NCBI GenBank assembly: GCA_963170055.1
Contig: CAUJGJ010000431.1
Coordinates: 1,068,201-1,132,200, forward strand
DNA length: 64,000 bases
Source: Halisarca cf. caerulea
Lineage: Eukaryota > Porifera > Demospongiae > Chondrillida > Halisarcidae
Direction: 5' to 3'
Below are positions 20,919 to 32,114 of the stretch, in pieces (position 1 is the stretch's first letter; every line of letters starts with the position of its first letter). The position numbers and the translations under genes were made by a program. The notes beneath the pieces are model-generated. The model was not told the DNA's origin and did not search any database. It saw only the letters and a list, made by a program, of their open reading frames with translations.

Positions 20919-23900
20919 TAGCTGATAACATGCATAATTATAACCAGGTGATGTGTACCCTATCATCCGAAATTGTCGCGAGATTTGAATTTCGTGAATT
21001 GCTTGAAAGTCAACTGTTAACATTTTTATTTTTGCAAATGCATGTAGGTTATTAGTCTAGGAAGCCAGGCTGCAAAATATGGTGTCATACCATTCACACA
21101 TCTAGGTGAAGATCTTGAATAACGTGTGCAGCATGCAATCGACAAGGCTTGGTGCTATTTTGAAGGCTGATTCTGAAGTCTATAGGCTTGAATCATGTCC
21201 ACCAGCTTCTTTGATCTACTCCTGAGCAGCTCAAATAAATGTTTCCGAGCTAAATGGACAGCGCACCCTGCATGGTTTCCGCTTAAGCTGACTTTAAAGA
21301 CCTTAGCCATCTTCACTGAGGACAATTGGGTGTCTAGATTTATACAACAAAATACTGGTCTGATAACAAGGATCTATTATTTCTGAAGCGTCCGATATGT
21401 AAACAGTTTTGGCTGCCATTTGCCAGCTGTTCAGGAAATTTGTGGATATAATTTCGCAAATCCAAAGCCATTTGTGAACACATAGGACAGTACGGTAATT
21501 CCACTTTCAACTTGTCAATGAATTGTACTTTCCATAGTGTCTAGTGAAGTATGAGTAGTGTTTGGCTAGCACACCATGTACCTCAGGAAGTACAGAATTA
21601 AGGTTCCATGCACTCACTTGTCAGGTTTCCTCATACTCAGGGCATTTATAACTGACCGTGGGTTAAATGTCAAAATGGCCGTCACTAGAAAGCTCCTCAA
21701 ATACTTAATGGTTGCAGGCTTAGTTTATATACCAGATTCAAGTAACACATATGTTAGCTGCTACAAAGCTATAACATTCGGTAGCCATTTCTCAAAGGAA
21801 GAAAGCACAGCGTTGAAAAATAGCTGAGTTTGACAAACTTTGCCTTTGCTGCAAGTGAAAATCATCGAAGACTTTTATGAGACTTGCATCAAGAGAAGGC
21901 AAAAGTAGATAAAACAAGATCTCTATTCATCTAGACAGGGGCCTTATAGTAGGTCTCAGGGAATGGGGATTTTAGGTGACAAAGTTCAGGAATCTCAAGA
22001 ATTTGTCACTTTTTTGCCTACGTCACTTATGTTCATCTGTAAACGTGGTAATGCGTCATTACATAGCGCTCAGTAGAAATACGTACATTTCGCAAACCAG
22101 AAAGTAAAAGCACAACTTTTTCCTTGTGAAAATGCAAGAAATTCAAGTCACATACATAGAAGTAAGCTTTGCAGATGCGAGATTTGTAAAAAAGTCACAA
22201 TATAGGGGAATGTTGTACTTGCGAACAAACATTAAGCTTATTCTAAAGAAGTACCAACACCGAAGTAACACGCGTACGTGCGGCACATTTTGGGAAGATT
22301 CGGAAGGTACACAAAAGCAATAAACTAACTTAAAGGGGCTTTCTAAACAAAAACAATCGAGGTTTAACTCACCGATTCGCTTTATGAATCCATCGTAAAT
22401 CAAGCAGAACTGAAGCTTAATATACGGATTTCCTTAGCTGATAAAATGATAACCGTCCAATAGAAGTTAGAATGGCATCCGATCGAATGTTGGAGGATTT
22501 TCAGAAGGCCTCCATGCGGCGCGAGAACCAAAAGCAAGTATACAGATGACGTAATTGCTCATAGTTACTGACGTCACCATTAAATGGCCGCTTTGAAGCC
22601 TCACTTGTAAAGACTGTGTGATCCGGATGTGTAGATGATACTTATATCATTGAAAGAAGATATCAAATGTTTCAAAGCACTATTGTGTACATTCATAGCG
22701 TGAGCGGAGAAGATATAACCAGGTATGCCGATTATATAACCATTTCAAAGCCTAATTTTCACATTTTTATAGCCAATAAACTACATTTTCCTTATAATTA
22801 TCTTTTTTCGAGTTATAATGTTTCCGCTCACGAATAACTTATTAAGTAAACTCCACTCTTTCATTTGATACCAATCTTGTGGCTCTTAGAGACCATCTAC
22901 ACGTCCGAACTTTGCCATTTCCTGCAAAAAGTGTACCTTATTCAAAGCTAATTTTCCTTTTTGAAATATAAAGTATATGCTTAAACTATACACCAATATT
23001 TCGATATATAACAATAAAACACACAGCGATTTTAAAAAGTAAGAGAATGTATTGTCTTGAGCTAAACATGCGCTAATATTTTAGTCACTTTGAAGCGGCA
23101 GCCATTTTGCGTGACACACTATAATGAGCCTGTGTAGTACACAAACAGAAATTGTCCAAAGAAAAGGGTGCAGCACGTACGATCATTTATTGCGATGTAA
23201 ACAAGGATAAATGTTGTTATACTTGCATGTCTTGCTCCCAAAGCCTTCATTGTAAGCCTAGGCTCATCTTGCTGATTAGTGAGAGGGAAATTTTCCTTAC
23301 AAATCACAATAATTATATATCATCACTGCATTCTGTCACTCACACGAGGCTCACATGTAACATATGCATACACACACATGACACACATTCAGAGGGTAAG
23401 CTACTTCTAACCACCACTGTATAAGTAGTGTTTGGCTAGCACACCATGTACCTCAGAAAGTACAGAAGGCTCAATGCCCTCACTTGTCAGCTTTTCTCAT
23501 AATAACAATGGTACTTGTCATTAGTTGGGCAATGTCCGACAGTCTTACTACTCACCGATAACTGGCAACATCCATGGCTGCATGTGGGTGTGTTGGAGTA
23601 TTGAGGGAAGGGACAACTTGTATGTGTAGATATTATACTTCGAAGCGGCAGCCATTTTGCGTGACACATTATAATGAGCCTGTGCATGGCGGCCATTTTC
23701 TTCCCAAGTCGAAAACCACTATAATGAGCCTGTGTCAGATTACGGCTTGCCATAAACCACAAAGCAAAGTGATAATTTTGCTTTTGCAATCGATATTCCG
23801 TCACCAAAAATATGTTAATACCTGTAAATGGATTTCAGTTAGCGTCACGATTTTAATGAAGCGTACTGTACACTACATGTCATGCATAGTTAAGTGTACG

Positions 23901-24327
23901 CCACATCATGTATGACATGTGTTATGATCCTATTTCCTGTGCATGGTATTGTATGGCTGTGTTAGTACTTGCTGCATCGCTACATTCACTTATAATAATG
24001 TACTTAACTTATTGTTACCATGTGTCCAAATATTGACCTGTCATGCATTACACGTTGTACTCACTTCAATTGGATTTTATTCATACTGCAACTCCAAGCA
24101 CCATTGTTATTGTAATTGTGATATTTTCAAGAGCAAACATGACTTCTTCAATTGTTACCTGCATGCACAAGCATATGTGCAGTCCTGATTGGTGGGAGAG
24201 GTGTGATTTTCTGGACTGTCTATAGCATAAGAAGGTAGCTATCTCCTGTAAATGTGTACATGTCCAGCAACCTTTGATTAGAGGTGTTAAATATCATGCT
24301 TTTGTTTATACTGTTATTGACATGCAG
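20919..24327. other. Long intron of NLR A, rearranged relative to B
   Basis: No gene. Contains a CAGGGCATTTATAACTGACC end (about 21,638), an inverted-repeat element with GTGTAGATGAT/ATCTACAC ends (about 22,623-22,909), and repeated GCGGCAGCCATTTTGCGTGA segments (23,096 and 23,646). The block 21,748-24,118 is missing at the equivalent place in B, but its 23,300-23,640 part is found in B after exon 6 (61,550-62,340). Confidence 0.55.
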
Positions 24328-24478
24328 GAGGAGGATGGAGAGGACTTGAAGGAGGTGGAGAGGACTACTGACAAGATCAGAGTAGTTAGACTAGTCCTAC
24401 GTGGTTCATTAGCCTTCATGACAGCAGTGCTACATGGTGTAGCTGCTAGTGCTACCATTGAAGACCTTGAAGTGCGGG
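24328..24478 (+). CDS. NLR A exon 5, LRR-like module (copy of exon 3)
   Basis: 151 bp, entering in phase 0 after gacatgcag and leaving in phase 1 at CGGG|gtaagt. LRR-like strands VVRLVL and IEDLEV. The second half is nearly the same as exon 3 (MTAVLHGVAASATIEDL). The start (EEDGEDLKEVERT) resembles the beginning of the last exon. B counterpart 59,986-60,142. Confidence 0.8.
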
Positions 24479-24574
24479 GTAAGTTAGCTGAAAGGGCATG
24501 TTTGGTTACCATGGCTACAGCATTATTGTATTGTTTGCCATAAATTGATAACATGTTCACTTTCTCACTTGTAG

Positions 24575-24744
24575 GTCATCGTGATAGTGGAGTGCATGAT
24601 GTAGCAGAAGCACTGGCCAAGTGTGTTGTCAACCCTAAGTTGAGGAGAGTTGAAATATGGTTCCTCCCAACTCTTCCAGTGATGAAGGGCCTTACTACAA
24701 GAGAAGTACCACTAGAAGAACTTGTGATCCAGTACCCACGTTGG
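24575..24744 (+). CDS. NLR A exon 6, LRR-like module (copy of exon 4)
   Basis: 170 bp, entering in phase 1 after cacttgtag and leaving in phase 0 at TGG|gtatgt. Shares DVAEALAKCVV, LRRVE, GLTTREV and LEELVIQYP with exon 4. B counterpart 60,239-60,396. Confidence 0.8.
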
Positions 24745-25555
24745 GTATGTTGACTACAACATGCACCAGCTGATGTGTGGGTGGTTTGTGTGTCAGTGTA
24801 TGAGGGTTATATCAGTGAGTGCAGCAGTTGTTATGAGCCTTAGACTGTTTGAGTGACCCCTTCTCCTGTCGAGAGGTAGTGTCCAGTCAAATTCCAGCCC
24901 CCAAATACGTAGCTGCTGACATGCATAACCTGTAGTTCCACTTTCAACTTGAATTGTACTTTCCATACTTGTACTGATCTCTGCACATGTGAAGTACAGT
25001 GGTGAGTGAACGTAACTAACCCTTGAAATGCGTTCAATGCACTAATAATTTGCAAGTCTTATGTGTGAGTGAAAACACTCGTATGAGTAGTGAGCTCGAG
25101 TGCAGAATGCTCACCTGTTTTGTACTGATCATGATACACATTGGTTAATTTAAAAGTTGTCATTGGTGTTCAGGTACATCCTGGCAAATTCCACTCTTTT
25201 TACCTTGTTGGCCTCAGAAATCATTAAAACTGGTCTTCTTCTAACAGCCACCCACTCCAAATCATATTATATCATTGGATGTTTGCGGATGACAAATTCA
25301 CACCAAATTACTTGCCATACAGGGCTGCACACAAGATTAGGGCCTGGGGGGGAGGGGGGCAAATCGAGCTTCCTATAATCTTAGGGGGTGCAACGTAATA
25401 CGGGAATGTATAGGAGTACAGAGACTGGAGGGGTATTATAGGTAGCAATGCTATGTGTGGGGTGGGGAGTATTATACAGTAGGTAACAATGCTATGTACA
25501 ATTCAAGGGGGTTAAGGGATTGGTGACAATGGTCTTGAGAAATTTTTAGTAATTT

Positions 25556-25710
25556 AAAATGTATAGGTCTCCCATGTACAGGTCTCCCATGTACAGGTCT
25601 CACATGTACAGGTCTCACATGTACAGGTCTCACATGTACAGGTCTCACATGTACAGGTCTCACATGTACAGGTCTCACATGTACAGATCTCACATGTACA
25701 GGTCTCACAT
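25556..25710. repeat. 15-bp minisatellite, about 10 copies
   Basis: Unit AGGTCTCACATGTAC (early copies CCCATG) in the last intron of NLR A. The period of 15 leaves both strands open as five-residue repeats, with no sign of translation. Absent at the matching place in B (about 62,940). Confidence 0.95.
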
Positions 25711-26126
25711 CAAAACTTTATTGCAGATTTTATGTTCACAGCACTAGCAATCAATTCACTAGTCTTGTGCAGTGTTTGTGATTGTGTATTTGATGTATGT
25801 TCATGGGACAGTGCTAGTTGAGTGCTGGTTGACTGCTGACCATCTGTTGGTTAACTGTGTACCACCCACTGATCTGGGAGTTGGATGTAGTCCAGTGTAT
25901 ATTGTGAAAGGTGTACAGACTGAGTGTATGTGTGTACACTGCAGTATAGCGTATGCTATATGAACAGTATTGTAGGGCAGTTTATTACACACAGCCAATG
26001 TGTGGTGTAGTTCATCTCATCCTGTCCAAGGCCTCCAATTCAGTATGTACTGTAGATGTATAGAGAGTGTGAACTTTGAAGTGAGTTGTTTGTTATTGCA
26101 ATCTGTTTGTTTCCTGTTGTTGACAG

Positions 26127-26357
26127 TGGGAGGTTCCAGAAGATCACTTGAAGGAGATGGAGAGAAGTGCTGCCAAGATCAGAGTAAGGAAGATTTTTTT
26201 AAATGTTGTAAACGACCCAGCAATGTGTGATGCTGTGTCCAGTGGGCTAGGAGAGAACAAGTGCTTACAAGAAGTGGCCCTCTTTTATGTACCAGAAGAG
26301 AAGAAGCAGTTTGTACGGTCCAAACTGTCATCAGTGAAAACATTGACTGTTAACTGA
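26127..26357 (+). CDS. NLR A last exon, stop at 26,355-26,357
   Basis: 231 bp, entering in phase 0 after tgttgacag. It encodes about 76 residues: an EDHLKEMERSAAKIRV helix, CDAVSSGLGENKCLQEVAL (LRR-like), EEKKQF and VKTLTV, then TGA. The B exon (63,361-63,612) ends the same way. B has an AATAAA signal about 170 bases after the stop. The aligned place in A reads AAATTAA (about 26,523), so the poly(A) signal of A may be weakened. Confidence 0.82.
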   Translation, partial: WEVPEDHLKEMERSAAKIRVRKIFLNVVNDPAMCDAVSSGLGENKCLQEVALFYVPEEKKQFVRSKLSSVKTLTVN

Positions 26358-26732
26358 TGTTAACATGCAGTTACTGTACTAAACATGTGACTACAAACTA
26401 CCAGTTATAGCTCTGTTTGTTGGTGTGTGCTGTATAATATAAGTATGTGTACATTCAATATTATTATTATTACATGCAAGTGGTGTAGGGCTTCAGTTCT
26501 GTATGTATGCTTTTTGAAAGCAAAATTAATTTTATGCGGAACTGTGATATAATATAATTATATTATATGAACAATGTCATGCATGTTCATTGCATGTGAT
26601 ACATTACATTTCCTGTATACCGTGGGATGGCCGGGAATAATACTGCAAGAGCAAATATTAAAAATTAACACATTATAACCAATATTGTAACTATATATTA
26701 TATTATATATATTATATATATATATATATTTA

Positions 26733-27218
26733 TGTGACCGTACTTGGGAAAAGGGGTATTTTGGTGGTTTTAATCGAAAATGCGCTTTTGGTATCATTCA
26801 AACGCGCTCTAAACACTTTCTAACGAGGTGATAACAGCGGCTTCATATGAGGTTCCTGTTGGAAGTTATATTATATGCGAATAATATCGATTTTACGTAA
26901 ACTAGCAGTTATGCACTACGGCACGTTCTAACTTTACTTCCGCTCTTTAGTATAACAACGTATACGGGAAATCAACATGACCGCAAATGGAACGTATACG
27001 GAATAATCTAAAGTTGGCTACGTGAATAATGGGTGCCATAACTCAGCGCAAAAGGAACGGATCGCACTGAAACTTTTAGAAACGCTAGAATATAGTATTT
27101 TAACGTGTATGAAGCGAATAAATGGATTTCGAAAAGTTGACACTAACTTTGTTGTTTTAACGCTTACCTCAAAACATACCTACCCACCAAAGTACCCCTT
27201 TTCCCAAGTACGGTCACA
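26733..27218. mobile_element. 486-bp TIR element inside a (TA)n tract
   Basis: About 35-bp inverted ends TGTGACCGTACTTGGGAAAA... and ...TTCCCAAGTACGGTCACA, with TA repeats on both sides as apparent target. There is no coding region. A relative with TGTGAATGTACTTGCGAAAA ends lies at 52,981-53,504. Confidence 0.8.
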
Positions 27219-27224
27219 TATATA

Positions 27225-27291
<67 letters not shown>
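27219..27291. repeat. (TA)n microsatellite
   Basis: Simple TA array next to the TIR element. Confidence 0.9.
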
Positions 27292-27297
<6 letters not shown>

Positions 27298-27322
27298 TAT
27301 AGTTATAGTTACATGTAGTACA

Positions 27323-27520
27323 GGCATGCAAGTGTGCATTGGCGTATTTGCTCGAGTTACTGTAACTTACTTGGTGTATATGCGCCCCTAGATATATATA
27401 TATGCGTTTATATCCATGCATGCATGGTTACAGTACGGGTAAGTGTGCATTGGCTCTTTATTGCACTCGCCCTCGGGACGAGCAAATACGCCATGCAATG
27501 CACACTTGCCCATACTGTAT
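27323..27520. repeat. Inverted-repeat element with GTGTGCATTGGCGTATTTGC arms
   Basis: Arms at 27,330-27,353 and 27,479-27,510 are complementary (GCGTATTTGCTCG / CGAGCAAATACGC). An extra copy of GTAAGTGTGCATTGG lies between them. Confidence 0.5.
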
Positions 27521-28017
27521 AACTATTACATATATATATATAATTATAATTAATTTTGCAATTGGCAATTTTTTTAATTTGCGAAATTAATCTTATAAAA
27601 TTAATATAGCAGACATGCACAGCTACGTTGGGTTCACATGCATAGTACATACCCACTAGGTAACTGCACCGATCAGTGTTCTTTTGTTGCATGCAATATA
27701 ATTGATCTGATTCAATTGCAGTTGGCACGGAGACATTGTTGGCTGTTTCTCGAAGAGCTAGTCGTGAGGCTATTCACACCAAACCTTAGCTAACAATACA
27801 TGCAATAACAATACCATAAACATTACTATTGAGATAATACTATAATATATTTTGTAATAATACAACACTTGTGATGTACAGCAAGCAGTTGTCACATGCA
27901 CCAGTACATGTATCACCATTACACTACCAGGTTGTAGGGAAACTCCCCATTACAACAAACAGCAGGGAAAGTCCCTATTACAACATTCTGCGGGGGGAAT
28001 CTCCCCACAAGGGTGTG

Positions 28018-28228
28018 TCAGTCCCCACTGGGCTCAGGATCCTCAGTAATGGCTGCCATAACGTGTTGGCTGACAACACAGGAAGAAGTTTCCCCTTGTT
28101 CCTCATTCTCCTCTTCTTCAAGGACTTCAGTTGTCAGTCTTGGTTGGTGAGCTTGTACGGACTGCGCAATTCTCTCCACTCCTTTCTTGATCATGTCATC
28201 TCTGGTAGATGGCTTGAAGTGGGAGATT
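28018..28228 (-). CDS. GPCPD1-like C-terminal exon
   Basis: Acceptor catgttgcag then A-ATC: with the GG left by the previous exon this gives Gly and continues IIYD-G-ISHFKPSTRDD. It encodes a basic then acidic tail (EVLEEEENEEQGE) and stops at TGA. The GT repeat at 28,229-28,280 lies directly upstream on the plus strand map. Confidence 0.6.
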
Positions 28229-28238
28229 CTGCAACATG

Positions 28239-28280
<42 letters not shown>
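28229..28280. repeat. (GT)n microsatellite
   Basis: Simple repeat in the last intron of the GPCPD1-like remnant, next to the acceptor of its last exon. Confidence 0.9.
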
Positions 28281-28282
<2 letters not shown>

Positions 28283-28420
28283 ATGTGTGCAAGCAAATGT
28301 ATAAATGAGAATATGAGAATAAGTCAATACTGTACACACTGTACATACATACACATGTACATCTATTTTGGGTATTGAAACATAAATCCACAATTCTGCT
28401 GATAAAGCACAATTTTGCTG

Positions 28421-28619
28421 GTATAGAGAACCTCATGTACTGTAGGTATAGAGAACCTCATGTACTGTAGGTATAGAGAACCTCATGTACTGTAGGTATA
28501 GAGAACCTCATGTACTGTAGGTATAGAGAACCTCATGTACTGTAGGTATAGAGAACCTCATGTACTGTAGGTATGGAGAACCTCATGTACTGTTAGGTAT
28601 AGAGAACCTCATGTACTGT
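28421..28619. repeat. 25-bp minisatellite, about 8 copies
   Basis: Unit GTATAGAGAACCTCATGTAC plus TGTAG, with small variants, running into the CA array. Confidence 0.95.
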
Positions 28620-28628
28620 ACACACACA

Positions 28629-28719
<91 letters not shown>

Positions 28720-28720
28720 A

Positions 28721-28755
<35 letters not shown>

Positions 28756-28772
28756 TTACACACACACACACA

Positions 28773-28837
<65 letters not shown>
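28620..28837. repeat. (CA)n compound microsatellite
   Basis: About 218 bp of CA with a few CATACA, CAGACA and CTTACA units. On the minus strand its first GT is the 5' splice site of the exon at 28,999-28,838. Confidence 0.95.
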
Positions 28838-28839
<2 letters not shown>

Positions 28840-28999
28840 ATCATAAATGATCCCATCTACTCCCAGCCTTCTTCTGAATAGCAAAGTTTCCAGCAACATT
28901 GTTCTGTTCTCCCCAGCTCAGCAACACCAAACCTTGGTCCTTGACAGATTTTATCAGTTCAGTTTTCTCAAGAAACATGTTTGAATAAGGCACTATCCC
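28838..28999 (-). CDS. GPCPD1-like GDPD C-terminal exon, one-base frameshift
   Basis: Acceptor caactgcag, then G-I-V-P-Y-S-N-M-F and GLVLLSWGEQNN, the conserved end of the GDPD barrel. Near 28,860 the frame must shift by one base to give LGVDGIIYD. The donor GATGG|gtgtgt is the start of the dinucleotide array. Confidence 0.6.
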
Positions 29000-29053
29000 C
29001 TGCAGTTGATGTGGAGGTGTGAGAAAAGATTACGATAATGATGGTGATGGAAC

Positions 29054-29096
29054 CATAGACCCTCTAAACTACGTTACGTAGTTTAGAGTGTCTATG
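29054..29096. mobile_element. 43-bp CATAGA palindrome with 7-bp target duplication
   Basis: CATAGACCCTCTAAACTACG followed by its near-perfect complement ending GTGTCTATG. Flanks are ATGGAAC (29,047-29,053) and GTGGAAC (29,097-29,103), a 6/7 match. Confidence 0.7.
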
Positions 29097-29128
29097 GTGG
29101 AACAATACACATGCATACATACATACAT

Positions 29129-29135
29129 ACACACA

Positions 29136-29198
<63 letters not shown>
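29129..29198. repeat. (CA)n microsatellite
   Basis: Simple CA array preceded by CATACATACATAC. Confidence 0.9.
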
Positions 29199-29431
29199 CC
29201 CAGCAGCCATGACACTCAAAGGAAGGACTGAGCTAGCAAATGCACCCTCTGTGGACCATTTAGAAAGTCGAAGCAAAGACGCGACAGAGTGATGACAACC
29301 ATTAGAGGGGGATTGAAACAAAGACATGGAACGACATCATGCAACGGAGTAGTAGACAAAGCAAATTCAACCATTTGTATAAAAATGAAAGAAGTGCACA
29401 ATACAATAATGACAGGGTTTTACCCACTCAC
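29199..29431. other. Unassigned segment within the GPCPD1-like remnant
   Basis: Open on both strands over most of its length. The plus strand reads CTLCGPFRKSKQRRDR and onwards, resembling a small Cys-containing basic domain. The minus strand shows no GDPD motif. I could not assign it. Confidence 0.25.
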
Positions 29432-29519
29432 CCTGGACAATGTTGTACAGACGTAGCAGTGATGAAAGACCACTGGAACGAGGTCAACTGTCAATTGAAC
29501 ATCAAACTCAGCAACATAC
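29432..29519 (-). CDS. GPCPD1-like GDPD N-terminal exon
   Basis: Acceptor ttctttag|G, then [20 protein letters not shown], the EFDVQLT-D-VPV(V/I) signature at the start of GDPD domains. The following HD expected in active enzymes is HH here. Donor CCAGG|gtgagt. Confidence 0.65.
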
Positions 29520-29549
29520 CTAAAGAAAGACCATAAGAACCAGAAGAGG

Positions 29550-29550
<1 letters not shown>

Positions 29551-29606
<56 letters not shown>

Positions 29607-29649
29607 CGTGCGCGCGCGTGTGTGTGTGTACGTGTGTGTGTGTGCGTGC

Positions 29650-29712
<63 letters not shown>

Positions 29713-29752
29713 TGTGTCTGTGTGTGCATGTGTGTGTGTGTGTGTCCAAGCA
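29551..29752. repeat. (GT)n compound microsatellite
   Basis: About 200 bp of GT with CGTGCGTGCGCGCGCG-type interruptions, which could form Z-DNA. Confidence 0.95.
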
Positions 29753-29998
29753 TACATTGTCTTTCTGATGGCACAACTTATGGGGAAACTGTTGAAAATC
29801 AACCTTCAGTGCTATACAGAGTATTGAGTGCTCTCTTTAGACCCACTGTCTGAAGAGAGTACCAGCACAAGTGTACATATCACTGTATGGGCTCAAACCT
29901 TCAGGAGTTAGTTCACACACCTGGCTTACAAGGGGAGTGTGGATACTGCAGTAGTAACCATTTAAACATATTATAAATACACACATACGTTTGTATGC

Positions 29999-30069
29999 AT
30001 GCACACACATGTACACACATGCACACACATGTACACAGGCACACACATATGTACACACACACATACACA

Positions 30070-30120
<51 letters not shown>
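29999..30120. repeat. (CA)n compound microsatellite
   Basis: Starts as CATGCACACACATGTACACA units and ends as pure CA. On the minus strand its first GT is the donor of the CBM20 exon. Confidence 0.95.
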
Positions 30121-30122
<2 letters not shown>

Positions 30123-30347
30123 CTTCTAGTTGTTCCAAATTCTCCATCCTCCACCACAACTGGTACTGATCCTTTCACAGCAGTTGAGGAAGAGACAAAC
30201 TTTCTAGGATGTATTGTACTCTCAAACTGTTCCACTATCAACTTCTTCTCTCCTCTCCAGGTCAGTTCACTGCACACCAAATAGCGGTAGTTGACCTCTT
30301 CCAGGTGTGAGAGGGAGAGGGGGAATTCCCATACTTTCACTTCACCA
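30121..30347 (-). CDS. GPCPD1-like CBM20 exon
   Basis: Acceptor ctcccactag, then G-E-V-K-V-W-E-F-P, YRYLVCSELTWRGEKK, QFESTIHPRKF and VEDGEFG. This is the starch-binding-like CBM20 fold that precedes GDPD in GPCPD1 proteins. Donor AGAAGAG|gtgtgt runs straight into the dinucleotide array. Confidence 0.6.
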
Positions 30348-30406
30348 CTAGTGGGAGGGGAGGAGGTAGGTTGGTGATGGGATATTTACACATGCAATTA
30401 CAGTGA

Positions 30407-30561
30407 AACCTCTATAGTAAGGACACCATTGGGACCACAATAAACAGTTCTGTACAGTGAAACCTCTATAATAAGGACACCATTTGGACCACAGTAAACA
30501 GTCCTGTACAGTGAAACCACTATACTAAGGACACCATTGGACTGCAATAAACTGTCCTGTA
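30407..30561. repeat. Tandem CAGTGAAACCTCTATAGTAA repeat (Tigger-end-like)
   Basis: Three diverged copies of about 55 bp of ACAGTGAAACCTCTATA...GGACACCATTGG. The text is that of Tigger/MITE ends, so this is probably a tandemly expanded transposon end. Confidence 0.6.
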
Positions 30562-30570
30562 CAAGGAGGT

Positions 30571-31815
30571 GTTCTTATTTCACCTGGAGGTGGAGTACTT
30601 GTTGCTATTTCAACCACATTCCCCACAAATCTGTACTGACTTCGACCTCCACAGCATTTAGCTTAGAATTAATTGCTCTTGAACTACTCCTAAAAGATCC
30701 CCTCATTGTTTATGGAGTCTACATCCTCCCAATGGAGGATGTAGACTCCACGACCAGGGCATTAGGGGCATATAGACCCCATGTTTATGGAGTCTACATC
30801 CTCCCAATGGAGGATGTAGACTCCACGACCAGGGCATTAGGGGCATATAGACCCCATGTTTATGGAGTCTACATCCTCCCAATGCTGATCACTGTCTCAT
30901 ACATGAGCTGGCCAACACCTTTGACAGCCACCCCAGAGACCCAAATATCTTAGGTAAGGGTGATCTAAACATGCCTGGCATTGACTGGTCATCAATGTCA
31001 TCCCTGTTTCCACCTGGTAACGTAGTTTGTGAAAGTGCCTTCAACCTCAACCTGATCCAGGTCATGGAGGAATCAACCCACATTCATGACAATATTCTAG
31101 ACGTTGTCTTGACAAACAACCCACATAACACTGCAAACATTCACATCGACAACTCCTCTACTATCAACACCAACTCAGACCACTACCTAATCTCTTTTGA
31201 ACATGTTATTCACGACAACCACATAACAACTGCAGACCCAAACCAACTGCAGAATTCCCCTATTTGCACAAGAAGATCCCAGTCAAGTATCCCAGTACAT
31301 GGAACAACACACTCACTCAATCCCACCCACCAGCGATGTCAGTGAGATGGGGGACAACATGGGACCGGTGGCATCAGCAGACAACAGTACTCTTATACCT
31401 CAAGTACACCTCAACAAAACCACCCCAAATGCTCCACTCCTCACATCAAACATCAACTGAACACACTCCCTACACTGGGTAGACCAGTCAAGAAACACCC
31501 AACACCAAACAAGTCTGCCTCACTAGCTGAACGTGAATCTGACCTGCAAGCTCTTGTGAAGATCACAAAAGATCAATACGAATTGAACTTCCCAAGACAA
31601 GCCACCAGGTACATAGTCCAAGATCACAGCACAGACCGATTAGTCAAACTACAATAGTAGCTTAACTCTATTACCTCTCACCACTTTACACTCAGAATAT
31701 GTACATTTCTGTGAACCCACTAGTCTTGCTTTCTGGCTACACCAAAGTTTGGTGTTAGACCAGCAGTCGCCCCAATAGGTGACTGCAGAGCCTAATAATG
31801 AATGAGTGAATGAAT
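30571..31815 (+). pseudogene. APE-type non-LTR retrotransposon fragment (endonuclease part)
   Basis: The first part reads SPGGGVLVAIST (a LINE endonuclease G-G-G-V motif) and VYGVYILP. A later frame (30,898-31,345) reads GDLNMPGIDWSS, ILDVVLTNNP and SDHYLISF. These are the GDFN-P-IDW, LDLVLTN and SDH motifs of the exonuclease-endonuclease-phosphatase domain of jockey/CR1-like LINEs. The frame changes several times and no reverse transcriptase follows. An AATGAATGAGTGAATGAATG tail at about 31,797 could be the 3' end. Confidence 0.75.
30707..30892. repeat. 75-bp tandem repeat inside the LINE fragment
   Basis: Unit starts TGTTTATGGAGTCTACATCC at 30,707, 30,782 and 30,857. Each unit contains a hairpin (GGAGTCTACATCCTCC / GGAGGATGTAGACTCC), so the expansion may come from replication slippage. 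Confidence 0.9.
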
Positions 31816-31893
31816 GGAAAAAGAGTGAACTCGCGAAAATTCATTCCAGTTCGCCACACGCTTGAGGGCCCGGGGCGAACCGCCACACAACTT

Positions 31894-32114
31894 AAGGTAA
31901 AGGGGGGTAATTTGGAACACGCTGGTAATTTAATTGGAACAGGGCCTGGAACTTTTGTTGTGGTTAAGTTACCCAACCATCCTTGCTACTGCCAAACTCC
32001 CCCTTCACGGGTGACAATACAGACGAGAAATAATGGATGTAACTTGTGGCTGACACCGCTTTTGGCCTGACTGTTCCAAATTACCCGCTGTTCCAAATTA
32101 TCCCCCTTTACCTT
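31894..32114. mobile_element. TIR element with AAGGTAAAGGGGGGTAATTT ends
   Basis: The left arm AAGGTAAAGGGGGGTAATTTGG... and right arm CCAAATTATCCCCCTTTACC are inverted, with a second internal pair (GGTAATTTAATTGGAACAG / CTGTTCCAAATTACC). About 220 bp, no coding. Confidence 0.7.

Larger units (their letters stand above)
28018..30347 (-). pseudogene. GPCPD1-like gene remnant (CBM20 + GDPD), minus strand
   Basis: Four exon-like blocks on the minus strand, in order: 30,347-30,121 (CBM20/starch-binding-like: YRYLVCSELTW..., FESTIHPRKF), 29,519-29,432 (GDPD start: [18 protein letters not shown]), 28,999-28,838 (GDPD end: GLVLLSWGEQNN...) and 28,228-28,018 (C-terminal tail to TGA). CBM20-GDPD proteins of the GPCPD1 family hydrolyse glycerophosphocholine in the cytosol. 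The central barrel exons that should lie between 29,432 and 28,999 are missing (433 bp, mostly CA repeat). The HD expected after the first strand reads HH. One extra base in the third block breaks LGVDGIIYD. I call it a decayed or partly deleted gene. An assembly collapse at the microsatellites could also explain it. Confidence 0.65.

Noticed and set aside
29064..29431. Missing central GDPD exon
   Set aside because: I looked for GDPD motifs (the EIK and FSSFD-type strands) on the minus strand and found none.
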